Assembly: GCF_000003815.2 (NCBI RefSeq)
Contig: NC_049991.1
Span: 6,359,372 to 6,423,371 of the forward strand
Source of the DNA: Branchiostoma floridae
Taxonomy: Eukaryota > Chordata > Leptocardii > Amphioxiformes > Branchiostomatidae
Reading direction: 5' to 3'
Length of the DNA: 64,000 bases
The translations under genes and the position numbers were made by a program. This document shows positions 11,730 through 22,999 of this stretch, one piece after another; position 1 is the first letter of the stretch; every line of letters starts with the position of its first letter. Below the pieces are notes generated by a model, which did not search any database, was not told the origin of the DNA, and saw nothing but the letters and a program-made list of their open reading frames with translations.

Positions 11730-12202
11730 CAAAAACAATGCTTCCGTTATCATGGAGGTAACTGAACAGTAACCGAAATGATAGAATATGAAAGTTTTAT
11801 TTTCTCATTGATGATTAAACTTTTAAAGACATGACAGCAACAGTGTCATGTACAGTTTGATGTTAGACCTTTCCTCCTTTTCCATCTACATAGCCTGAGT
11901 ACCATCCTCCGGAGTGACCGCTGGCTCAATCCTTTCACTTGCTCCGTGGTTCCACACTTTGATTCTAGGTTCTGCCCCCGGCATGTCTTTAATGAAATGC
12001 CCGTCATGACGACCCACGCTCGAGCTCTGCACGAGGTCCTCTTTCTCTTCTTCTTCTGACGTCATATTGACATGACCCGCCCACCTTCCGTCGTACAAGA
12101 TCTCAGAGTGTAGGATGTTTCAAAAGGGACGGACGTGTGTGTACTGTACCGCCTACACAGTCGGTTACTTAAAGCTATACATGCATGGAATATAATCTTT
12201 TA

Positions 12203-12946
12203 CACCCGTGTCACATTGCGCGATAATCGATCGGACGACGAGTTTGCGAGCTCTACTGAATAATATTTTCGGCAGTAATACGTCCGGTATTTTCTGGATC
12301 AACACGCGATTTTTACCTGTTTAGTGATCGTCGGCGATTTGTAGGATTCGCCCGATGCTCGCTGTGCACCGAAACCTGTTCTTAACATTAACGACTATTC
12401 GCCGGTGATCCGAGGTCGCAGAGCTTTGAGGTGTGAGCGAGTAGAGACCGATGTATTGATCATCGGTCGCAAATCGGCTCACGTACGCCCGTTGGTCTGA
12501 CGAGTTTCGCTCGACTCACGTTTGCGCATTGCAGATTATTAGACGTCTTTGACTTAGGGAGTAATTCTGACAGTGTGGCTCATGTGGTAGTATGCGGGCT
12601 ATGTTTATTACACAATCATTTCCTGTGATCATTTCTAATCTGTCCGTGCGGTCCATTAAAGGGTTAAAAATATTCCCACAACAAAATTGATTAAACTATT
12701 TATTGCCTTTTTGTGGGGAACGTTTTTTTTGTGTGCTACCTCGTCCCTGAAAGAGGTGGCGCCATGTCATGGGAGGCTCATTATCATAAATGTATTCTTA
12801 GACGATCGTCCGAGCCTCGTTCAAACTCACAGGGACGGTTTTCAGGCGAAAAATACGCGCGACCCTCTATAGATCTTAAAATCGGCCGACCTTCCAGCGA
12901 CCACGAAGTACTTCCGACGATCGTCGGCAATGTGACAGGGGTATAA
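12203..12946. mobile_element. Inverted-repeat DNA transposon, about 0.74 kb
   Basis: Left end ACACCCGTGTCACATTGCGC matches the inverted right end (the complement of GGCAATGTGACAGGGGTATA). Subterminal GATCG and CGTCGT motifs also pair. The interior is CpG-rich with no transposase frame, so the copy is non-autonomous. Confidence 0.65.
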
Positions 12947-13963
12947 GCACAACTTAAAGGTTGCGTAAAGGTTCTTTTTTTCCTCACTCTAGTGAAAAAA
13001 ATTGGACTTTTATTTATTATTATGCTTGCTTTTAAGGCAGGATTTGTGCAGTACTACAGGCGTAATGTTTTGCTTCTATAAGTCCAATCTTGAATCCAAC
13101 ATTCATTCAATGGATGGTTACTTATTCAACGCATAATAGATACGTGTGTGAGATGATTTATTATAAGCAGGAACATTTTTTAAATGATAGGTGAGTTGGC
13201 TTCGATGATGAAAAGCTTTGGGAAAATTTTGAATACCTCTTCTCTTATGTTGTTTACATCCACATCCATTCTACCATGGCACAACCGAAAACATAGCCTT
13301 CTTAGCGAAGGTAATATTTGAAAGAGTGACCGAAATCACGCCAACATTTTCATTGTTAAAAACGCCACAAAAGATTCTCTTTCTACTAAGATCACCGAAT
13401 CAATCTATTATAGAATACTTCAATACATGGGGCATTTCATTTGCAACTGTCTTCAAAGAAGAAGTCAAACGTGTATGTTAAAATTTAGATCTACATGTAC
13501 TCATCAGGCCACATTCATTTATTTCATGTATCTAGTCTTTGTTCACTTGCAATTAGCCCCATGGGCATGAATTTGCAATAAAACATCAAAATATTAAGCC
13601 AACAAGCCATTCAGTGTATCAACATCTCTCACTTGAACATAGAAATTCCAACATTCTATTTCATAGATTCACCACACGGACGAAACCCCTTCGGAATTCT
13701 GTTGACAGGTGCACAATCATTGCACGCTCATGCCCCGTCTATTAATGAATATGCAGTCAGGTCACCCAAAGATGCGGGCCTGAATAGACAACTAATAGCT
13801 GGTTGCACAATTAAGCATTGATTCCAGGAATCAGTATGGGTCATGGTGGCATCAAGCCCTTGGGGACTGACCGCTAATTGTTCCAGAGGGATGAGGGCGA
13901 GGCGAGAGATGAGAAGAGAAGAGAAGACATTGCAGGCATGCCGGAACAATCTTCGTTACCGTA
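12947..13963. other. Gene-free interval
   Basis: AT-rich. No frame with splice, homology or composition support, and no repeat that I can pair. Confidence 0.4.
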
Positions 13964-14173
13964 TACTGTAAATGCAGAAATTTTCGCGGTGGTTTTATGT
14001 TCGCGGTTTTCGCGTTGCAAATTTCCCGCGAACTTCAAACCACCGCGAACGTTTTACCATGGCAGTAAGAGACTACAGTGCTTGGTGCTACCGTGAACTT
14101 AAAACCACCGCGAACAGTCCTTGTTCCGCTACCGCGAAATTAAATCCCCGCGAACTTAAATGAATTGACAGTA
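13964..14173. mobile_element. MITE family D copy
   Basis: Starts TACTGTAAATGCAGAAATTT and ends TGAATTGACAGTA. It has internal GTTCGCGGTTTTCGCG and, inverted, CACCGCGAACAGTC. Closest match is the copy at 26828-27042. Confidence 0.8.
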
Positions 14174-14200
14174 CCTCCGGCGCGGGTTCTGTTTTATTGT

Positions 14201-14336
14201 AATCTCCAGGCAGATTTACCAGTGGCCTGAAATAGTATCAAAGCTGGCTAAGGAGTACAGCTGGCCAAAGGGAGTCATCAGCCACTGGGAGCCAAACTCA
14301 CCTCCCAGGCCGGCTTCACTCCTCTGGCAGCTTTTT
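14201..14336. mobile_element. MITE family A, degraded copy
   Basis: AATCTCCAGGCAGATTTACC followed by ATAGTATCAAAGCTGGCTAA and, inverted, CCGGCTTCACTCCTCTGGCA. The right terminal repeat is lost. Confidence 0.6.
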
Positions 14337-14833
14337 CTGGCCTTCCGACCTTCTCCAGACTATGGTTGAGAGTCAGTCGTGAGCTGAGTCATCTGTGGTT
14401 GGGAGCTGGTCTTTAAAGTCGTTTGCGCCAGTTGACTACAAATTTCGAAAAATGAAAAGTCGGGAAGTCGTGTTTAGCTTGGATGCGATCAGAAGAATGA
14501 ACTGCAGTTGTAATATTGAATAGGCGTTGAATAGGATACTAATTTCCAGACTACAGGAGTCCCAACTCAGCGCTGACTTTGGTTCGGAAGTGGTCGAAGT
14601 AAAGTAGTGAATGTGTGACAGGTAAAGGTGGTATCTCACTGCACTTGGGGCACCGGTACGGCACTGCGGAGTTCGTTCACTGAGGCACTGTTGTGTTATT
14701 TTCGCCGATATTTTATTTATAATGCAAGATATTGCGTAATAGGAAAAAGTATGACTTAAAAGACAACAAAATACACAAAACGTAAGAAAATTCGTTCTTT
14801 ATCTCTGAAGTTCGTTGAGTATCTTTCGAACCC

Positions 14834-15848
14834 GGCTAAATGTAAATACCTTAGTCATGGCCCCCGCTATCCCTGTCTTTTGCTGACTCGTCTTCGGATC
14901 GGCACCTGCAGCTTGAACTCCAGTCTCTTTTCCCGAGGGCTACGTAACAGCCCAGCATGTAGCTGCGGGTGCCGATCCGAAACAGTCGCCCATTACCTAC
15001 TTCACTGCCCAAATTACACCAACCAAAGGTTACTTCTCCTCGGCAAACTTTCTCGGCTTTTAGGACAGTCAATTAACTTATTTACACTTTCCGAAAATAT
15101 GCATATTTCCTTATTACTTAATGGAAGTCCTTCTTTCTCATATTCCTTAAATTCCAAAATTCTTACTTTAACCCAAAACTTTATTACAATATCTAAACGT
15201 TTTATATCCTGATTTATACTTTTTAGTTCTCTGCAAATCTGATCTTTTGTTACTGGGGCAGGGCTCTAGCCAGCGTCCGTTTTTCCGTCAATTGACGGAA
15301 ATTTGCTGCTCATGACGGAAAAAGTTTAAAACCAAGCCGTCAATCTTGACGGACAAAAATCCTTGTTGGAAGCTACAGGCGGCTTGGGGACGCTGTCCGC
15401 GGCCGAAAAAGCTACACACTGTTTGTTTAACTATTGTTATGATTGTTGACAATGTGTGTCGGCACCCTTTCGCATACGATAATCTCATTAAAAACCTGTT
15501 TTTCAAGGTCTCAGTTCAGTCCTTCTAACTCCTGGAATAATTAGTTTTCGCGGTTTTCGCGACGATGGGAATTGGTTGACGGAAAAAAATTTCGAGCTGG
15601 CTAGAGCCCTGTACTGGGGTAGGGGAACCGGCATGCGCTCATACCAACTTTTGTTACACATCATTTAATTTTTACTTGATGTTAGTATTATTTATATCTT
15701 TCTTAATTTTGTATTTCGCTTAGTTCAGTTATGTCTAAGTCTTTGTACACATGTATAGTGGTGGCGTGAATATAAGTTCCCAACTTGAGTGCGCCACCAC
15801 TATGTCTGTCTTCTATGTCTTATTTGTCCGAATAAAAATTAAAAAAAA
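14834..15848 (+). pseudogene. 5'-truncated non-LTR retrotransposon, C-terminal zinc knuckle
   Basis: A frame at 14880-15212 encodes LTRLRIGTCSLNSSLF and then a Cys-His cluster CSCGCRSETVAHYLLHCP. That is the zf-RVT-like knuckle found after the reverse transcriptase domain of many non-LTR retroelements. The reverse transcriptase and endonuclease domains are missing. The 3' part carries a stem-loop (15756-15802), AATAAA at 15831-15836 and a terminal A run. AACCC borders both sides, a possible short target duplication in the family E element. It is interrupted by a hAT-like MITE. Confidence 0.75.
15259..15611. mobile_element. 353-bp hAT-like MITE with perfect 8-bp target duplication
   Basis: Ends are a perfect 16-bp inverted repeat CAGGGCTCTAGCCAGC. 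TACTGGGG flanks both sides (15251-15258 and 15612-15619). Subterminal TTGACGG/CCGTCAA motifs recur internally. The CAGGG-type ends and 8-bp duplication match the hAT superfamily. It sits inside the retroelement fragment and is therefore the youngest of the three. Confidence 0.9.
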
Positions 15849-16489
15849 ACCCTACAGTGCCGCACCGGCGCCACAAGTGCAGTGAGATACAACCTTTACC
15901 AAAACGCTATACACAGGAAATAATCACAACGGTAGTGTTCACTGTTATAGTCACATATTGTAGATGTAGGGCGACTTTAGTTAAACTTTAACAACACTGG
16001 TTTACGTATTACAATATCAGACGAAGGCCGTCTACGTATAAGTAGTTCACCGGGTAAACTCACTGTACAAGGCTTTATACTGACCTCAAATTTCAAAGAT
16101 CACAAATTATAATCATAGCATTTTTACATTAGAAATATTTCAATAAATTTCATGAATTTCTATACCCTGGTGCGATTATCATCAAGTAGAGTTGCCAAAA
16201 TTTCCTAATACGATCCAAGGCTTCATACGTTTGGGGCCTATATTTTATAATTATATTTCAATATCAACACACTATTTCTGGAGTACTAGTATAATTCTCC
16301 GTTCCAGCGACGTTCGTTTCACTTAATTGGGATTTGATGTCATCTGTTTTACCTCTATAGTACTCATATAAACTAAATCTAGTTATCCGTTGACAACATC
16401 ATTAATTACCAAAGCATTGTTTATTAGTACAATTTGTGACCCTTAAATATCTTGCAAACCCAAGGGCTTGGTTTTCGAGGATTGGTACT

Positions 16490-16694
16490 ATTAGAAAACC
16501 TCTTTCGCATCCTTCGAAAGCATTACATTGATAGAAAACCTCTTTCGCATCCCCCATAAGTATTACATTGATAGAACACCTCTTTTGCATCCCCCTTAAG
16601 TATTACATTGATAGAAAACCTCTTTTGCATCCCCCTTAAGTATTTCATTGATAGAAAACCTCTTTCGCATCCACCTTCAGCATTACATTGATAG
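16490..16694 (+). repeat. 40-bp tandem repeat, about five units
   Basis: The unit is TATTACATTGATAGAAAACC plus TCTTTCGCATCCCCCTTAAG, exactly 40 bp, at 16521, 16561, 16601 and 16641, with partial units on both sides. Point differences only. Because 40 is not a multiple of three, it is not a coding repeat. Confidence 0.95.
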
Positions 16695-19228
16695 CTGCGC
16701 ATCTGAAGAGCTTGGCTTGTCTCGTAGATCTTTCGCCGTGTTGTCCAAGGTTGTACATGTGTTGGCGGGGGCACGCGCAAATATTTCAGTCGCCACACTC
16801 GCTCCGGAAAACCACCGGGCCGTCACAATTGCTGTGCACACATTCGGAGAGGCGAACAGCTGATAAGGGCCGCTAAAAACAGCCGGAGCAGGTGGTTTGT
16901 TCCCTGACCCTTGCCTCGCGTTTCCAGTCGTATAAACAGGCACACCAAAAATGCGCCAACAGTAGCGGGCTCCTTAAAACTCTACTGTCGTACGACTTTT
17001 CTTATTCGTACGGTTTTGATACAGCAAAGAGAGAGCTGAATTTTATAAACTTATAGAATTATGCTCTCCTACTTCATACATGTAAATAATGTGGACGAAT
17101 TCATGTTCCTAATAAATAAATGAGGAGAAACCTTTGATTGTAAAATGTATCTGTTCCTACATTTTCAGTATCATAAAGAAGCAAGAAGAGGTCAAATTCA
17201 GCTGGAAGAATATACTAGTAGTCTCTGCGTAAGATGGCCAGTAAAGGTATATGTATATTATGTATCCGTCAACTGTTCTCATGTTGTGAACTGTTTTTAA
17301 CCCAGTTGGGCATATATGCACAATAAAGGTTTTCATTCATTAACTCAATAACAAGGCAGGTGAATTTTGAGTTACGACAAATTTACGACTGTAAAGAATG
17401 CCATCCAACTTGCTGTCGTAATCCGGTCGTGTGACGTTCGTGAAAATGTCTTTAAATTTCTAACCCAAATTTTCTTTATCTGAAACCGACATCTTACAGA
17501 ATATATAGGCGCTGTCTACGTGCTATGTATTTCAAAACTTTATTATTCCAAATTCTGAAGATGAAGATGTAAACATTTCAAATGCATCCATAGTCACGAA
17601 TGTGAAAGGCAAAGTTTTTTTTATATTCTAAAGGAATTTCTCTTTGTAGAAGAAGTGATAAAACGTTGTTTTTCTGTGTATCTCTTTGATGGCCAATAAC
17701 AACCGGCGTTCGTGACGTACGAAGCATCTTATACCAAAGCCTATAATACCGACGCCTTTTATTACGACTTCTCTCATTGGTCAGATGATTAATCAAATTT
17801 TAGGAGAAGCTATACGTCCGTTGGTGACGTACACGTATGAAAGAACGTAAGTATTTGATTACATTAGTAAAATCCAAGTTATCAAATTTCATCCATGCGA
17901 CTGGTATTTTTTTCCAATACGTGCGGCGCGTTTGAAATAGACAACATGGGTGAATAACCTCATCGAGATAGAGTGCAACTCGGCCTTGGTTGGCAAGGAA
18001 GATAATCGTATATAACACCGCAGGGATAGCAAGAACCAACCACAAAGAAATAACTGCCTCTTCTAAAACCTCTCCACTTACGATCCATTAAATGCAAGCA
18101 ACAAGTTGACAAGCAAAAGGCGGGCTCTTAGAATACGGAAAGCCGTATTAGCCTTTTTTTTATAAAGGCTATTATATAGCGTACGCATCACTTGACGTAC
18201 TACATAATACCGATGATTATAGAAAATATTTCTAAATCTAAATAACATCACAAAATAGACAAAAGGATGGGCCAAAACATCCATACATATACAACTCAAG
18301 AACGCTTGCTTTGATTTTTTTGAACGAATTTGAGAAAGCATTTTAAATCGGAAATGACAAGACAAAGACAATATCTAAAGCTTTTTCTCCTTTTATTGTA
18401 GAGCAAGAAAAAACAAACATGCTGATAGATAAAACTAGCTTTACAATTCATTATAGATGTGCGACAAAGAGCAAAATTGCCGCCTTTAATACAAACGTAT
18501 TGGAGATACACTAGAGTATAGTAATACTTATATATATTTATTCAGGGCACATTTAGGTTTTAGCTATGATAATTTGGAGTATAATTGCGACGTATGACTG
18601 TAGATATGACCCGGTAGCACTGGTATATGCATACGCATTATCTGCATATACTAGAGTGCACTGAGTAACTCATTACCTACCCCTAATGATTTGCCGTCTG
18701 GGCAAAATTAGTTTACCAAGCTATTTCCTAACAAGTCCTTTTCATGCAGTCGGACGTGGAATATATAATTTCACAGCCATATCAACATTACAATACTACA
18801 AAAAAAAACTACACCATACTTATGAAATCTATTTTTAAGACGAAGATAAGGTGTTTGTATTTGTAGGATCTTTTTTACCGAAAGGTGCGACATTTCAAAA
18901 TATTCTATTTTTCTTCTCTCTCTCTAATTCTGTGAAATTTTTTACCTACTTTTTGGTCCCATTTTTTCTTAGACTTGGATCTAACAATCCCTCATATAGT
19001 CATATCTTTTATCAAACTCACACTCTTGGAATTTTGTGAACTGGCTGTTGGAATATGCCATGTTCCGGTCGACACTACGCAACGTTGGAAGGGAGCGTAT
19101 GAAAATAATCAGTATTAAAAATAAATCTTTGTAGTATGGCCGCCATTCTTTTTGGCAGACACCCAGATATATAGAAATTCAAAGGTGTACATCCGTTATT
19201 CATATAGTTTAGCCATCTGATCTAAAAA
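16695..19228. other. Interval without a supported gene
   Basis: A GC-richer patch at 16700-16950 has an 86-codon minus-strand frame without recognisable domains. At 17270-17345 GGGCATATATGCACAATAAA followed by TTCATTCATT looks like a retroelement 3' end. Minus-strand frames at 17578-18511 contain hydrophobic runs but share no splice sites or family signature. Confidence 0.4.
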
Positions 19229-19834
19229 CTAGTTGCGGTCTAGTTCGGTAGGGGGGTTTGCGTCTGAGTTGGGGGAAGGGGGGAGGGGGTCAGGGTCGGG
19301 GTCCGCCTTTGGGTCACCCTGGACCTGGTTCTGAAGCTTGCAGACGATACCAGTGAGCGCCACGATGTAGTTCTGCGCCAGGGTTAGCGTTTCTATCTTG
19401 GAGAGTTTTCTGTCCGCGTTCACATGGGGAATAACGTCCCGTAAGCCTTGAAAGGCGTCGTTGAGCGAGTGCATGCGCATCCTTTCTCTCTCGTTACTTT
19501 CCAAGCGTCGCAAATTCCGTTCTCTAGCACTGAGTGCGGCCCGACGTCGTCTGGGGCTTGACGTTTTCTTACTACCGCCGCCTCGGGCTTTCTTCTCCTT
19601 GGGTTGAGCTTCGTCGGTGCTTGAAATGGAAGGCGAGCTGACCGATCCTCTAGGCGGGAGCCCCGATATGTCTTCCCCGTCTTCCTCATCGCTGTGGCTG
19701 GAGAGGTTATCGATGAGAGGTCGCTTGCTTCCGCGGGAGGGGCGCAACTGGTAGTCGGTGGCACGTAGAGCGCTCTCCGCTAGCTCTGCAGTCCAACTCG
19801 TAGTATTGTGGCTCATCATGTTCTTCCCCACCAT
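19229..19834 (-). CDS. BHLHA15: Mist1/dimmed-type bHLH transcription factor
   Basis: The 201-residue protein is read from ATG at 19834 to TAG at 19229. The bHLH domain spans about residues 109-162: basic region [14 protein letters not shown] (with the Asn114, Glu115 and Arg118 E-box contacts) and helix regions ending [15 protein letters not shown], the signature shared by vertebrate Mist1 and fly dimmed. The N-terminal part has acidic/Ser-rich and Lys/Arg-rich segments; the tail is Pro/Asp-rich. Human Mist1 is 189 residues, so length fits. I chose this ATG because a splice acceptor (TTTTCGCAG) ends at 19846 just upstream, implying a 5' UTR intron; a longer frame to 19930 would read through that intron. 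In vertebrates this factor drives secretory-cell maturation. Confidence 0.93.
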   Translation of the reverse strand: MVGKNMMSHNTTSWTAELAESALRATDYQLRPSRGSKRPLIDNLSSHSDEEDGEDISGLPPRGSVSSPSISSTDEAQPKEKKARGGGSKKTSSPRRRRAALSARERNLRRLESNERERMRMHSLNDAFQGLRDVIPHVNADRKLSKIETLTLAQNYIVALTGIVCKLQNQVQGDPKADPDPDPLPPSPNSDANPPTELDRN

Positions 19835-20164
19835 CTCACAACCACCTGCGAAAATCGATATATTATGGCGTATGAGGGACGACGTCTTTCCGTCTTCGTA
19901 CATTTGCAAAATGACAGGAGTTTGCGTCAAAGCTAGAGCAATCCTACGCCGTCTAGGCCCTCAAAGGGTAGAATGGATTTAGTTTAGCTGTCTGATCTAG
20001 GGAATTTGAAGGTCTTCACTGCTACGGAGATTGACGTAGGCCACCCATCTTTTCATTCGGGGTGAAAAAAAATACCCTGGGAGATCCGTACTGTATTTCG
20101 CTATTAAGATACACTGACGCAAATGGCCGGGAACATAGCACGCTCTTACGCACTTTACTCGGGC

Positions 20165-20178
20165 GTTGCCATGGCAAC
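20165..20178. promoter_or_regulatory. Perfect RFX X-box palindrome
   Basis: GTTGCCATGGCAAC is the canonical 14-bp palindromic RFX-family site. It lies about 330 bp upstream of the Mist1 ATG, in the presumed 5' UTR, 5' UTR intron or promoter. The site is seen directly; its use is inferred. Confidence 0.6.
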
Positions 20179-20558
20179 GGGCCTTAGAGTTTGACATGTG
20201 ATGGAAACGTCGTCTGCGTTTGACGTAACAACGCTTCCACCGGATGAATAAACGAAATCCACAGAGTATTAAGCTTGTCGTGCGTTGGTCTACGCCCACT
20301 CTAAGCGACAGTCCCTCCATACGAAATTGCAAAATTGGAAACATTTTACCTCAGGTTTTGCAGAAAACAAGCAAAATACGATACCTTGGGGGCTTTCCTC
20401 TTCGTAAGCTGTGTCTTGGCGGCGTCTTAGCGTGCTAAGAGGTTGAAACGGGGCGTTTTCCTTCTCCGCTTCTCTCTCGTCGAAGTGTTTTTCACGCGAA
20501 CACACGCGCACCTGCGGGCCTGTTGCGCTCGGTCTCTCATCCACCCTACTCACGCCCT

Positions 20559-20586
20559 GTCATTGGTCAACCACGGCGTGACGTCA
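20559..20586 (-). promoter_or_regulatory. CCAAT box and CRE upstream of Mist1
   Basis: ATTGG (CCAAT on the gene strand), CCACG and the CRE palindrome TGACGTCA (20579-20586) cluster within 28 bp, about 0.7 kb upstream of the Mist1 ATG. A TATA-like TTTATAAAAA on the minus strand lies near 20640. The spacing is not that of a canonical ERSE. Confidence 0.45.
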
Positions 20587-20803
20587 GAAGCGGACCGGAA
20601 AAAGAAGCAACATCCAATTAGATGCCGTCTTTTTTATAAACTAGGTGTATACGTGGAGAATTTTCAGGGTGGGGGAGAATATATATAAAAAATCAAACAA
20701 CACAGTTTAGAAATCATAGATAAGAATGCGTATATTTTGTGTTTTATTTAGAAGGAAGAGGTTGTGTAATGATGTTACTCCACGTTGTCACTTGACGTTA
20801 ACG

Positions 20804-21327
20804 TTAGGCCACAGCAAGTGAATTTTATGGATAACATCCTCTGCAGACTGCAAAAAAAAGTGAGATAGGGCGAAAAAAAAAAGATGGGAACAAAAAAACA
20901 AGATGGTTACATTTTCAAAATAGGCACCATAAACAAAAATTAAAGGGACAAAATATGGTACCACAGCCAACAAGACATTCATTCCTGTATCTAAAACATG
21001 TATTGGTGAGTAAAAGTGGCACTAGTGTGGTAGACTGGTATCACTAACAAAGCTGACAACTACACCAATGGCTCCTAAATTGGTGTCACTTTTACAACTA
21101 TCCAACTAGTTTAACTACAGTCCTGAGTACCTCAAATTCACAAGTGTCACTTTTACAAGTAATTATCACGCTATAACACAACATATTCTTTGCTCATATT
21201 GGTAATTTTGTGTCGTGTTAACCATCTCCAAAGAAGAAAAAATTCTTGTTTTGTTTTCCTGAAATCAGATGAAAATTAATCATTGCGTGGATGTCATCTA
21301 TCAAATTTACTTGCTCTGGCCTTACCA
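20804..21327. mobile_element. MITE family B, 0.52 kb copy
   Basis: Left TTAGGCCACAGCAAGTGAAT then TTTATGGATAACATCC. The right end, GGATGTCATCTATCAAATTT then ACTTGCTCTGGCCTTA, is its inverted counterpart. The interior is non-coding. Other copies: 22466-22907 and 27914-28838. Confidence 0.8.
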
Positions 21328-21484
21328 GTCATTATACGAATGGTGTCACGTAGTATAGAGCACTCAGCGGTACGTTTTCAGAAGGGTAAACCCGGAAGTC
21401 ATTAGCGAGCCACTGGGAAGTGTAATAGGGCCCCTAGGCGACATGTAACCACGCCGATGAATACATATATTTTGTATAAAGCTA

Positions 21485-21783
21485 AGGGCATAACCCGCCG
21501 TACGTGCAATTTGTCCGTACGTTTTTTTGGGAGGCCACGATCGCCACGTATTTCTGAAAACGTGGGGAACGACTGGCAAGAGCAGGGAGAGAGTACGTCA
21601 ACGCACGGCACACAACATTTTGCCTGCATGTTAAGTTCTACGGCGTGTCTGCGTGCTCCAAAATCCGTCGGATTCCCTACTAGTTCGTACGTAGGCGGTA
21701 CTTACAACATACGGATCCCAAAAGATTGGCCACGTTTTGGCACGTAGACAGCACGTATTTTCACGTAAGGCGGGTTGTGCCCT
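21485..21783. mobile_element. Mariner-type MITE, TA target duplication
   Basis: Ends AGGGCATAACCCGCCGTACG and inverted GGGTTGTGCCCT, each flanked by TA (21483-21484 and 21784-21785). The interior is rich in CGTACG and CACGTA motifs. A sister copy is at 31886-32169. Confidence 0.85.
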
Positions 21784-22363
21784 TAGCTCTGCAGTACGTT
21801 ATTGTAATGCATATCCCTTTTATCTTTTATCTTTTACACGCTACCTCGAATCATTGAAGTTCGCTTCTTTGCATACATTTTAGGTCAATACCTTTTTTTT
21901 AATAGTTCAGCATATTCCTAGCTTTTTATCGATAATATAATACAATATACCACAATCTTTCTTTCAGTATGAAATTACATTGATGGATATTAACGAATTG
22001 AAGATGGGATATATAATATCCATTTAATTTGGATAATTGCAAAGTAGTTGACCCAATTACGCTTAATTGATGGGGGTGAGATTTTACGTTATTTGAATCC
22101 CACACCGGAATATCGAAAAGTTTTTCTAATTTGTTTATCGGCTTTGAAACATCTAGATATAAACAATTTCCATTCATTTATATGACTGCAAGGCCATATC
22201 ATTCACAAGTTAACATGAATATGTGCATACATAGACAGCCTTACATTCTGTGTAGCGCCACAGACTCAACATTGGCAGGTGATTATGCAAATTAACCGTG
22301 CGGGTGGTCAACTTCAGTCCCTTGCCGAGTTCTCAGAACCCAGTCAGAGTGATCAAATTTGCA

Positions 22364-22432
22364 CATTCTCCTACGCAGATTCGAACCCCCATCCTAAAAC
22401 ACCTTGTAGTTTCGAATCTGCGTACGAGAATG
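22364..22432. other. Near-perfect 22-bp hairpin
   Basis: CATTCTCCTACGCAGATTCG (22364) pairs with the arm at 22411-22432 (TTCGAATCTGCGTACGAGAA then TG), one mismatch in 22, with a 25-base loop. It lies 34 bp before a family B element. Whether it is transcribed is unknown. Confidence 0.6.
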
Positions 22433-22465
22433 GATTCCCATGGCTTCCATTTGGCATAGTTTTCC

Positions 22466-22907
22466 TTAGGCTTAGACCACAAGAAGTAAATCTTATGGAT
22501 GACATCAACGAGCTCATACTTTTCGCCGGATTTCAGAAAAAAAGATTTTTTCTTTCTTCTTCAGGGATGGTCAGATAGACCAAAATGGTTCAAATAGGTT
22601 TGTGTTGTAACCTAAATTGACACAAGGGAGGTAACGTTAATCTCCAAGCAGATCCTAAGGTAGCATAAGATATCAAAATCTGGCAGAGGAGTGAAGCCGG
22701 CTTAGGAGTTTCTACAAGGCAAATCTACACTCCTTGGCCAGTTAGGTACTATCTTATGCCATTGTAGGATCTACTTGGAGACTACTAGGGAGGGTCTCTG
22801 TCGCAGTATTTGCCATCTTCTTTTTTTTACCCATCTCGTTCTCATTATTTTTTGCAGTCTGCAGAGGATGTCATCCATAAAATTTACTTGCTGTGGCCTA
22901 AGTGTAT
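22466..22907. mobile_element. MITE family B copy with nested family A insertion
   Basis: Left CTTAGGCTTAGACCACAAGA and AAATCTTATGGATGACATC. Right GATGTCATCCATAAAATTTA then CTTGCTGTGGCCTAAG is the inverted counterpart. Between them lies a complete family A element. Confidence 0.75.
22638..22789. mobile_element. MITE family A, intact copy inside family B
   Basis: Starts AATCTCCAAGCAGATCCTAA and ends with the inverted TGTAGGATCTACTTGGAG. The core has AGGAGTGAAGCCGGC and ACTCCTTGGCCAG in opposite orientation. Confidence 0.8.
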
Positions 22908-22999
22908 CTTTAAAGAGATTGTCCCTTAAAATGTGCCATGTAGACGGGATGCTATCAAGATAATACGACAAGAAACGTTAAGTAGTCAAAGAGATGGGG

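Larger units (their letters stand above)
14621..15900. mobile_element. Family E DNA transposon, host of two nested insertions
   Basis: Terminal inverted repeats of 46 bp at 14621-14666 and 15855-15900 (left begins GGTAAAGGTGGTATCTCACT). The original element was only about 260 bp; a retrotransposon 3' end fills 14834-15848. A solo right end of the same family is at 34358-34460 and shows the uninterrupted junction TTTCGAACCCCGCAGTACCG. Confidence 0.8.

Noticed and set aside
11584-11772. Frame of alternating His and Thr
   Set aside because: Translation of the (CA)n microsatellite.
16683-16943. 86-codon minus-strand frame in a GC-richer patch
   Set aside because: No recognised domain, no convincing splice sites, and its end lies in the 40-bp tandem repeat.
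17578-18511. Cluster of minus-strand frames with hydrophobic segments
   Set aside because: Considered a decayed membrane protein gene, but the frames lack shared motifs, splice sites and a plausible start.
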